Assembly (NCBI GenBank): GCA_033722295.1 | Contig: JAWVZH010000095.1 | Coordinates: 1-12,326 of the forward strand | Reading direction: 5' to 3' | Length of the DNA: 12,326 nucleotides | Origin: JAWVZH01 sp033722295 | GTDB taxonomy: Bacteria > Bacteroidota > Bacteroidia > Chitinophagales > Saprospiraceae | Part shown: positions 1 through 5,513 of the stretch, in pieces | How the letters are laid out: every line of letters starts with the position of its first letter | Numbering within the stretch: position 1 is the stretch's first letter | Made by a program: the position numbers and the translations under genes | The notes under the pieces: generated by a model | Databases searched by the model: none | The model's input: only the letters and a program-made list of their open reading frames with translations | Told to the model about the DNA's origin: nothing

Positions 1-180
1 GAAGACCATTACTATATGGTTAGAATGAGCGTTACAGAAGCTAAGCAGATCATCGAAAAGGATGACGACTACGATGATGACGGTATCCTTCGGGATGACA
101 TCCAGAGTGAATATGAGGAGAAATATGACGACGAAATTGACCTGGATCAGATTGCTGATATCGATGACGACGAGGACTAG
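1..180 (+). CDS. C-terminal end of an unrecognised, highly acidic protein (5' partial)
   Basis: The first reading frame is open from the window edge to a TAG at 178-180, giving 59 residues. I do not recognise the family. The first 20 residues (including YYMVRMSVTEAKQ) look like the end of a folded domain. From residue 21 on, the chain becomes a tail dominated by Asp and Glu: by hand count 26 of the 59 residues are acidic and only 5 are Lys or Arg, with runs such as DDDYDDD and a DIDDDED end. An internal ATG at 16-18 could be a start, but nothing like a ribosome binding site precedes it, so a truncated longer gene is more likely. The gene points toward the PLP enzyme at 278-1636 and meets it tail to tail. 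An acidic tail of this kind could bind cations or basic partners, but that is a guess. Confidence 0.6.
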   Translation, partial: EDHYYMVRMSVTEAKQIIEKDDDYDDDGILRDDIQSEYEEKYDDEIDLDQIADIDDDED

Positions 181-217
181 TCATCATATTTGTTGGTCCG
201 TACATGTTTTATAAGAC

Positions 218-228
218 CCCGACGCGGG
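218..228. terminator. Short GC hairpin between convergent genes, possible weak terminator
   Basis: CCCG (218-221) and CGGG (225-228) form a 4-bp GC stem with a 3-base loop. It lies in the 97-base gap between two converging stop codons. On the + strand it is followed by a T-rich stretch (TTAATCTATTTT), and on the - strand by TCTTATAAAA. The position suits a shared terminator, but the stem is very short and neither side has a clean T tract, so this is a weak candidate. Confidence 0.22.
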
Positions 229-277
229 ACTTAATCTATTTTACTATTTCCGGATTTTTTCCAGCATTCATGAAGAC

Positions 278-1636
278 CTACAGGGCCTGAATGATGTCGT
301 ACTTGGTAATGATATGCCATGTGCCATCCTGCATTTTACTTACAACAGCAGGATTCTTACGGTCGATGAACTTGGATAGTTGCCGAAAATTGATTCCGGG
401 CTGAACCTCGGGAAAGGGTTCTCCCATTATCTCACGTACTTTGGTCTCTTCGCTGTTGTTTTCAGGTTGCAGCATGAAGTTCATAACTACCGACTCGGTC
501 AGTGATCCGACGATCTCATCGTCCTTCATGACTGGCAGTTGACTCAAGTCATTAGACTTCATTGATTCAAGTGCAGATCGCACAGACTGATCTGCTTCGA
601 TTGAAATAAAACCCTTGTCGTCCTTATGCGCCAGGAGGGAAGCAACAGTTCGAGTGTCCTCCAAAAAGCCTCTTTCCCTCATCCAGTCATCATTGAATAT
701 TTTGCCCACGTATCGGCTGCCATGATCATGAAAGACAACTACAACAACATCATCTTTTGTAAGATGGTCCTTGAGTTGATTAAGTCCGGCAATAGCAGAT
801 CCGGCACTATAGCCCAGCAGTATGCCTTCTTCAGCCGCAATCCTCCTGGCCATTACTGCGCCGTCCTTGTCAGTGACCTTTTCGAACAGATCGATAACTG
901 AAAAATCTACATTTTTTGGGAGTATATCTTCGCCAATACCTTCTGTGATGTAAGGATATATCTCGTTTTCATCGAATTCTCCCGTTTCGTGGTATTTTTT
1001 GAATACGCTACCATATGTATCCACACCCCAGACCTTTATATCAGGGTTTTTGGATTTCAGATATTTAGCGGTACCGCTTATCGTTCCTCCGGTACCCACA
1101 CCCACCACAAGATGAGTGATCTTGCCTTCGGTCTGTTCCCAGATTTCCGGTCCCGTAGACTCAAAGTGAGCTTGTGTATTGGATGGGTTATCATACTGGT
1201 TGAACCAGTAGGAATTGGGTGTTTCTTTACTGATCTTTTCTGCAACAGAATAATAGCTTCTGGGATCATCGGCTGACACATTGGTCGGGCAAACGACTAC
1301 TTCAGCACCGAGGGCTTTGAGGATATCGATCTTTTCCTTGGACTGTTTGTCGTTCGTAGTAAAGATACATTTGTATCCCTTTACTGCGCCGGCGATAGCC
1401 AATCCCATACCTGTATTGCCTGAAGTGCATTCTATAATGGTACCGCCAGGCTTCAGCAATCCGTTCTTTTCGGCATCCTCAACCATTTTTAAAGCCATTC
1501 GATCCTTTATGGAATGCCCGGGATTAAAGGTTTCGATCTTGCCAAGAACTAGGGCGGGTACCTCACTCACCACCTTCTTGAGTCTTACCAACGGCGTATT
1601 GCCAATAGTCTCCAATATACTGTCGTAATACATCAT
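278..1636 (-). CDS. PLP-dependent cysteine synthase / cystathionine beta-synthase family protein with C-terminal CBS pair
   Basis: A fold-type II PLP enzyme of 452 residues for sulfur amino acid metabolism in the cytoplasm. Residues 1-325 are the catalytic domain. The lysine expected to bind PLP is K44 in NPGHSIKDR (38-46). The substrate loop is TSGNTG (71-76), the phosphate-binding glycine loop is GTGGT (181-185), and the ring-nitrogen region is GYSAGS (275-280). A segment ending FNDDWM (314-319) is typical of cystathionine beta-synthases. Residues 330-452 form two CBS repeats, a module that in this family often responds to adenosyl nucleotides. The length exceeds that of plain O-acetylserine sulfhydrylases (about 310-320), and the heme-binding N-terminal extension of animal enzymes is absent. 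Whether it uses serine plus homocysteine or O-acetylserine plus sulfide cannot be read from the sequence. Two ATGs are adjacent (1634-1636 and 1631-1633). A -7 box lies 16 bases upstream, so the gene probably has its own short-leader transcript although the LysM gene precedes it on the same strand. Confidence 0.93.
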   Translation of the reverse strand: MMYYDSILETIGNTPLVRLKKVVSEVPALVLGKIETFNPGHSIKDRMALKMVEDAEKNGLLKPGGTIIECTSGNTGMGLAIAGAVKGYKCIFTTNDKQSKEKIDILKALGAEVVVCPTNVSADDPRSYYSVAEKISKETPNSYWFNQYDNPSNTQAHFESTGPEIWEQTEGKITHLVVGVGTGGTISGTAKYLKSKNPDIKVWGVDTYGSVFKKYHETGEFDENEIYPYITEGIGEDILPKNVDFSVIDLFEKVTDKDGAVMARRIAAEEGILLGYSAGSAIAGLNQLKDHLTKDDVVVVVFHDHGSRYVGKIFNDDWMRERGFLEDTRTVASLLAHKDDKGFISIEADQSVRSALESMKSNDLSQLPVMKDDEIVGSLTESVVMNFMLQPENNSEETKVREIMGEPFPEVQPGINFRQLSKFIDRKNPAVVSKMQDGTWHIITKYDIIQAL

Positions 1637-1652
1637 TTATTATTGTTGGGAG

Positions 1653-1660
1653 CAAAGATA
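1653..1660 (-). promoter_or_regulatory. Bacteroidota -7 promoter box (TATCTTTG) for the PLP enzyme gene
   Basis: On the - strand this reads TATCTTTG, a full match to the Bacteroidota primary sigma factor -7 consensus TAnnTTTG, ending 16 bases before the ATG at 1636. No TTG -33 box was found at the usual 19-21 base spacing (the nearest is 29 bases away), so the promoter rests on the -7 box alone. Confidence 0.5.
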
Positions 1661-1731
1661 TTCAACTCCACTTACTTTGTAGTTTACAGCAAGTGATTCT
1701 GGCATGTAACAATCAATGACCGGGGTAGGTT

Positions 1732-2562
1732 TCAGGGATGAGTCGGCCTTTTCAGGTGTTTCAATTTGACATAGAACCTGGCATCTATAGCACCCAGGCT
1801 TTCGGCTACTCCGTGCGAGAGGATAACGTCAATGTCTGAAGGATATACGTTATTAGGAATTCTGCCAATGACCTTTGCTGTCACGGTTTTCCCATACATA
1901 GGATTGGTGATGGCCACCCAACTGTTTACGGGAGCTTCGTCATGGAGGACAACATGGCTGTGATCAGGGTTGGCTTCCTTTAGCCAATATGCGATGTTCT
2001 TATCTTCGACCCACGACTGTCCGGTAAAGTCGGGCATTAACTCAGACAGGTTTGCCGAATCCACGGAAAAACTGTTGTTCATCTCGGAATCTCCTGTTCT
2101 TACAAGGCGTCCGATATTAAGCAATTGGCCAATGTCGAGCTCATTTCCTGCAAGGGCATTCCTGGATTTGACCTGATCTACAGTGAGATCAAAATAGATC
2201 CTGGCAACTCGAAACAAGGTTTCCTTTGGTTTTACCTGGTAATAAACCAGAGGACCCTGCTGAGACTCTGGATCGATATGCCAATTTTTGACCGGTATGC
2301 GAATAGTCTCTCCTTTTCGAACGATCCGGTCGATCAATTCAGGGTTGGATAAGTAAATATCGTTCAGGTCGACATCGTAAAGCCTGGCTGTCGAATAAAG
2401 GGTTTGCTTTGGCTCCATCTTGTGCAAGAAAAAAACCTGCTGGTCATCCGTGACGTCCACTACTACGGAATCTACTTCCAACAGTGAAAATTGTGGTTCA
2501 GTGTGGCTGAAGCTGGGTTCTGAAAGGCATAAGAAAAGCAAGAAGAAGGCCATAAACCTCAT
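1732..2562 (-). CDS. Exported protein with two LysM domains and an RlpA-like double-psi beta-barrel
   Basis: A predicted 276-residue exported cell-wall protein. From the chosen ATG (2560-2562), residues 1-19 form a signal peptide (MRFMAFFLLFLCL core, likely cleaved after SFS). Two LysM repeats follow at about 44-90 (with TLYSTARLYDVDLNDIYLSN) and 106-152 (with TLFRVARIYFDLTVDQVKSR). LysM domains bind the glycan chains of peptidoglycan. The C-terminal part, about 198-269, resembles the RlpA double-psi beta-barrel (NSWVAITNP, KVIGRIP, AESLGAIDARFYVKL). In RlpA lytic transglycosylases a DRGP motif carries the catalytic Asp; here the matching site reads GRIP with Gly at 233, so the barrel may bind rather than cut. 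The frame runs up to a TTG at 2581-2583, but that codon falls inside the likely promoter, and the ATG start gives a cleaner signal peptide with CAGGGA just upstream. An envelope structural or cell-separation role is inferred. Confidence 0.85.
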   Translation of the reverse strand: MRFMAFFLLFLCLSEPSFSHTEPQFSLLEVDSVVVDVTDDQQVFFLHKMEPKQTLYSTARLYDVDLNDIYLSNPELIDRIVRKGETIRIPVKNWHIDPESQQGPLVYYQVKPKETLFRVARIYFDLTVDQVKSRNALAGNELDIGQLLNIGRLVRTGDSEMNNSFSVDSANLSELMPDFTGQSWVEDKNIAYWLKEANPDHSHVVLHDEAPVNSWVAITNPMYGKTVTAKVIGRIPNNVYPSDIDVILSHGVAESLGAIDARFYVKLKHLKRPTHP

Positions 2563-2580
2563 ATATCCCTGTTTTAAAGA

Positions 2581-2588
2581 CAAAAATA
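2581..2588 (-). promoter_or_regulatory. Bacteroidota -7 promoter box (TATTTTTG) for the LysM gene
   Basis: On the - strand this reads TATTTTTG, a full match to TAnnTTTG, 18 bases before the ATG at 2562. It sits in a very AT-rich stretch and no TTG lies at the normal -33 spacing. It supports starting the LysM protein at the ATG at 2562, because the longer TTG start would lie within the box itself. The AT richness makes a chance match possible. Confidence 0.42.
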
Positions 2589-2771
2589 CATTAAAAAAAT
2601 ATATAATATAATGAATTTACAAGGGTTTAACAGACTATTAATTCAGGTCGGGGAATTAAACTTGACTGAAAGGCTATGGCAGACGCTCGATCTGCTTCAC
2701 CCAGATCATCCTATACTTATACTTTGCCGTCTGAAGCCATTTTCTAACTTAGCGGGACTTAAATTTTCATT

Positions 2772-3491
2772 ATGTCCGTTCTTTGTGTGATACCCGCGCG
2801 ATATGCGAGTCAACGTCTTCCGGGCAAACCACTTGTAGATCTTGGAGGAAAAACATTGATCACACGAGTTTGCGAATCAGTTACTGCTGCAGACTGTTTC
2901 GATAAGATAGTTGTGGCCACAGATGATGAGCGTATCTATGATCATGTGACATCTGGTGGTTTCGGGGCAGAAATGACATCCCAGGACCATGAATCGGGAA
3001 CAAGCCGCTGTGCTGAAGTGGCAGAGAGACATACAGAGTTCAATTATGTAGTTAATGTTCAGGGTGATGAACCGAATGTGGAGGCCGAGCTGCTCCAGGC
3101 CATAGTGGAGGAACTGAAATTTGGAGATCACGAGGGTATTGTCACTGCAGTGTCACCAATGAACGCTCAGGAGGCGCAGAATCCGGACAGGGTAAAGGTA
3201 GTTCTGAACTGGGCCAGGTATGCCCTGACCTTCAGCAGATCAGTGATACCATATCAGAGACACAACACTCCTGATCTTGAATATTTGAGGCATATTGGAA
3301 TATATGGTTTCCGTATTGGCCTACTGCCTAAACTGACAGAATATCCTCCATGTGACCTTGAAATGATAGAGGGCTTAGAACAACTCCGATGGATATATTA
3401 CGGTCATCAATTGAAGTGCTTGCCTGGAAACTGGAAAAGTACGGGAATTGACAGTCCAGAGGATGTAGAAGAGTTCATGAAAAACCTCTGA
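2772..3491 (+). CDS. kdsB: 3-deoxy-manno-octulosonate cytidylyltransferase (CMP-KDO synthetase)
   Basis: KdsB activates KDO with CTP to form CMP-KDO, the sugar donor for the inner core of lipopolysaccharide, in the cytoplasm. The 239-residue length fits the family (about 245-250). The N-terminus is the nucleotide-binding motif IPARYASQRLPGKPL (7-21). VQGDEP (96-101) supplies metal-binding Asp 99, HIGIYGFR (174-181) and LEQLRW (202-207) belong to the sugar-binding and dimer core, and TGIDSPED (224-231) holds the second expected metal-binding Asp 227. The ATG gives an N-terminus in register with E. coli KdsB. It diverges from the LysM gene; the 209 bases between the two ATGs are AT-rich and contain only an imperfect -7-like string (TATACTTTG, 2718-2726) on this strand. 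No other LPS gene is adjacent except the flippase two genes on. It implies a Gram-negative organism with KDO-containing LPS. Confidence 0.96.
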   Translation: MSVLCVIPARYASQRLPGKPLVDLGGKTLITRVCESVTAADCFDKIVVATDDERIYDHVTSGGFGAEMTSQDHESGTSRCAEVAERHTEFNYVVNVQGDEPNVEAELLQAIVEELKFGDHEGIVTAVSPMNAQEAQNPDRVKVVLNWARYALTFSRSVIPYQRHNTPDLEYLRHIGIYGFRIGLLPKLTEYPPCDLEMIEGLEQLRWIYYGHQLKCLPGNWKSTGIDSPEDVEEFMKNL

Positions 3492-3543
3492 CCTTAATAC
3501 TTATCGCTGAATAAACTTGCATCCAGACAGGATCGTACACGAA

Positions 3544-3573
3544 AAAATGATAACGGAAAGCGCAGATCATTTT
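3544..3573. terminator. AT-rich inverted repeat between converging kdsB and cdd, possible shared terminator
   Basis: AAAATGAT (3544-3551) pairs perfectly with ATCATTTT (3566-3573) around a 14-base loop. It is flanked by a second inverted repeat, CTTGCAT (3516-3522) and ATGCAAG (3588-3594), so the 110-base gap could fold into one long interrupted hairpin. On both strands the inner stem ends in short A/T runs, which suits a two-way terminator between tail-to-tail genes. Low GC content and the long loop keep confidence low. Confidence 0.3.
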
Positions 3574-3601
3574 AATTATCAGATTAAATGCAAGAGAGCA
3601 A

Positions 3602-4063
3602 TTAGATCATCAAATTTTTTGGATCGAACGCGTAGGGGAGAAGTTCACTGATTGACTGGAAATGCCATACGTACCCATTCTGGTTGCTCAGGATCAGATC
3701 GATTGTCCTTTCCTGTCGTGATTGAAACTCCGCTAATACCTGACGGCAGGCCCCACAAGGACTTGGTGGAAGGTCCGGGCTTTCAACGGATGAGAGGGCA
3801 TAGACCGCCATGCTTTCGATCTCCCCTTTTTGAATGATGGACGAATAATGATAAAGAGTGGTTCGCTCGGCACACATACAAAGGGGAAAAGAAGCATTTT
3901 CCTGGTTGCTGCCTTTGAATATATTACCCTGAGTATCCCTTATGGCTGATCCGACCTTGTATCTTGAGTATGGAGCATAGGCATCCTGACTGGCCACCCT
4001 GGCTTCTGTGACCAGGGACTCTATTGATTCAGGAAGATGGTCTTGTGGTTTGTATATGATCAT
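3602..4063 (-). CDS. cdd: Cytidine deaminase
   Basis: A zinc enzyme that deaminates cytidine and deoxycytidine to uridine and deoxyuridine in pyrimidine salvage. The 153 residues carry the whole signature. NQEN (53-56) contacts the ribose. CAE (64-66) supplies a zinc-binding Cys and the catalytic Glu 66. PCGACRQVL (102-110) supplies the other two zinc ligands, Cys 103 and Cys 106. The three-cysteine site and the length place it with the small tetrameric type rather than the nearly 300-residue E. coli form. The ORF starts at an ATG (4061-4063) lying inside a 14-bp perfect palindrome, and the flippase promoter on the opposite strand begins just upstream. No -7 box for this gene was found. It ends in TAA and converges with kdsB. 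There is no functional link to its neighbours. Confidence 0.94.
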   Translation of the reverse strand: MIIYKPQDHLPESIESLVTEARVASQDAYAPYSRYKVGSAIRDTQGNIFKGSNQENASFPLCMCAERTTLYHYSSIIQKGEIESMAVYALSSVESPDLPPSPCGACRQVLAEFQSRQERTIDLILSNQNGYVWHFQSISELLPYAFDPKNLMI

Positions 4064-4066
4064 ATA
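4053..4066. repeat. 14-bp perfect palindrome across the cdd start codon
   Basis: TATATGATCATATA reads the same on both strands and contains the cdd ATG (4061-4063). It abuts the -33 box of the divergent flippase promoter. It could be a protein-binding site touching both genes or a small hairpin near the cdd start, but part of it is forced by the codons for Met-Ile-Ile-Tyr, so chance is a real alternative. Confidence 0.4.
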
Positions 4067-4097
4067 TTGATGTTAAACCGGATTCAGGTTAATTTTG
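4067..4097 (+). promoter_or_regulatory. Bacteroidota-type promoter for the flippase gene (TTG-N20-TAATTTTG)
   Basis: TTG at 4067-4069 is followed after exactly 20 bases by TAATTTTG at 4090-4097, a full match to TAnnTTTG. This is the only site in the window where a -33 TTG and a perfect -7 box stand at canonical spacing. Transcription would begin a few bases after 4097, giving the flippase gene at 4197 a leader of roughly 95 bases. The promoter overlaps the upstream edge of divergent cdd, so the two genes may interfere or be co-controlled. Confidence 0.6.
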
Positions 4098-4118
4098 CAA
4101 ACCATTACCGGCATCTGA

Positions 4119-4152
4119 TCATGTGAATATTACGTCCATCATTATCACATGA
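4119..4152 (+). repeat. 8-bp inverted repeat in the flippase leader (hairpin or operator candidate)
   Basis: TCATGTGA (4119-4126) and TCACATGA (4145-4152) are exact reverse complements separated by 18 bases. If the promoter at 4067-4097 is right, the repeat is transcribed, starting about 15-20 bases into the leader and ending 44 bases before the ATG. In RNA it would form an 8-bp stem with an 18-base loop; in DNA it could be a two-half-site operator. Each arm is also nearly symmetric (TCA-N2-TGA). The CRP-like TGTGA/TCACA pairing has the wrong spacing for CRP. Confidence 0.42.
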
Positions 4153-4196
4153 ATGGGTAATCTTATTAACTTCCAAATTTCATTCCAAGTCCAGCG

Positions 4197-5513
4197 ATGC
4201 GAATAACAGGGTTGGTGCGATCGATGCAATATTATCATCTCAGTAGAAAAGGTGCGGTATTGCTCATCGGGATCGTACTTGCCAAATCCACAATGTCACT
4301 TCATGATATTGGAGTTTACGAGACACTGATGTTCATCGCCATGTTACTCAGCTTTTTCTGGGTGGAATCAGTCGTGAAGGGATATTTATCGATCTACAAC
4401 GAATGGTCACAACGACAACAGGATAAAAGCATATTCACCCTTTATATGACCTTTTTGATCATATCAGCTGCATTATGTCTTTTATTCTTGTGGTTTAAAC
4501 CTACGGTGCTTTCCTGGCTTACAGGAGAATCGACTTTAAAATATGTTGGCTGGCTGATACTCTACCTCTTTTTATATCAGCCGAGTACGATAACAGTATA
4601 TATTTTACAGCTCAAGGAGAAGGGCAGAGAGATCTACCTGTTTTCCACAGTTCATGCAGCCGGCCTGTTCCTTGGAGTAGCGCTTCCCGTAATTCTCGGT
4701 TATTCACTTGAAGGTGCCATGTACGGGTTGATATCCTTTGCTGTCATAATGCATGTTTATTCCATTTTTATGCTGCAAAAGTGGTGGTCGTTCAGTTTTG
4801 ACAAGAGAATCCTCAATCGCCTGCTATTAATAAGTAGCCCGCTCATATTTTATGCGATCGTACAAAGTTTTGCCGGGGTCTTCGATGCCTGGTTGGTCAA
4901 TGTTTTTTACCAGGATAAAGAGAGCTTTGCGATCTTCAGATTTGGTGCCCGTGAGTTGCCTCTTGTGGTGCCCCTGGCCGTTGGCGTCAGTAATCTTGCT
5001 CTTCCTTTACTTACCATTTCCAGGGAAGAAGGTCTATCCCTACTTCGAATAGAAAGTGCCAGGTTGATGCACTTGCTCTTTCCAATAGCCTTGCTGCTGA
5101 TGATATTCAGCTATCCACTGTTCGAATTGATCTATAATACATCCTTTCGATCGAGTGCGGCCATTTTCAATGTATATCTTTTACTTATCATCCCTCAACT
5201 GTGGTTCCCTCAGACCATATTCCTTGCCAGGAAGGATAATTCCATTTTGGTTTACATAGGCATCATAGAGGTGGCACTCAACGTGATACTCAGCTTACTT
5301 CTGATTTCGAAACTTGGTATGGTTGGTATTGCCATAGGGACATTCCTGGCTTATGTCATTGAAAAAGTCATTCTTATCCTGGTTGCCAGGAGGAGGCATG
5401 CCGTGGAACCAGCGAGATACCTGCCCCTGAAGTGGATCATTTTCTATGGAATTTTGATCATATTGGTTTATGGCCTAGTCGGAAATTATCAGGGGTTCCT
5501 GGTGGAGTATTGA
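4197..5513 (+). CDS. Polytopic membrane protein, flippase-like (polysaccharide/oligosaccharide export, MOP superfamily)
   Basis: A 438-residue integral membrane protein with about 12-13 hydrophobic segments spread along its length: for example the two around GAVLLIGIVL and LMFIAMLLSFF near the N-terminus, IIEVALNVILSLLLISKLG with IAIGTFLAYVIE late, and a last helix around WIIFYGILIILVYG. Size, helix number and the late pattern of a helix pair around a short LGMVGIAIGT loop fit Wzx-like lipid-linked sugar flippases. These move polymer or O-antigen units across the inner membrane. The match is by overall character; no catalytic motif defines the family, so the substrate is unknown and another MOP transporter is possible. 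The start at 4197 is upstream of a second ATG at 4224, and either would leave the membrane core intact. No glycosyltransferase gene is adjacent, which is unusual for Wzx genes. The 3' end overlaps the convergent metalloprotease gene by 39 bases. Confidence 0.72.
   Translation: MRITGLVRSMQYYHLSRKGAVLLIGIVLAKSTMSLHDIGVYETLMFIAMLLSFFWVESVVKGYLSIYNEWSQRQQDKSIFTLYMTFLIISAALCLLFLWFKPTVLSWLTGESTLKYVGWLILYLFLYQPSTITVYILQLKEKGREIYLFSTVHAAGLFLGVALPVILGYSLEGAMYGLISFAVIMHVYSIFMLQKWWSFSFDKRILNRLLLISSPLIFYAIVQSFAGVFDAWLVNVFYQDKESFAIFRFGARELPLVVPLAVGVSNLALPLLTISREEGLSLLRIESARLMHLLFPIALLLMIFSYPLFELIYNTSFRSSAAIFNVYLLLIIPQLWFPQTIFLARKDNSILVYIGIIEVALNVILSLLLISKLGMVGIAIGTFLAYVIEKVILILVARRRHAVEPARYLPLKWIIFYGILIILVYGLVGNYQGFLVEY

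Noticed and set aside
1281..1628. Open frame of 115 codons on the + strand opposite the PLP enzyme
   Set aside because: It is antisense to the conserved catalytic domain, with no recognisable domain or start signal.
2563..2583. TTG start giving the LysM protein 7 more residues
   Set aside because: The TTG overlaps the predicted -7 box, and the added residues would precede a complete signal peptide.
4121..4150. CRP-like TGTGA/TCACA pair in the flippase leader
   Set aside because: CRP sites have about 6 bases between half-sites; here the spacing is over 18 and the pair lies downstream of the predicted promoter, so I report it only as an inverted repeat.
4089..4196. Small RNA gene in the cdd-flippase gap
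   Set aside because: Only one inverted repeat and no terminator were seen; an mRNA leader explains the region better.
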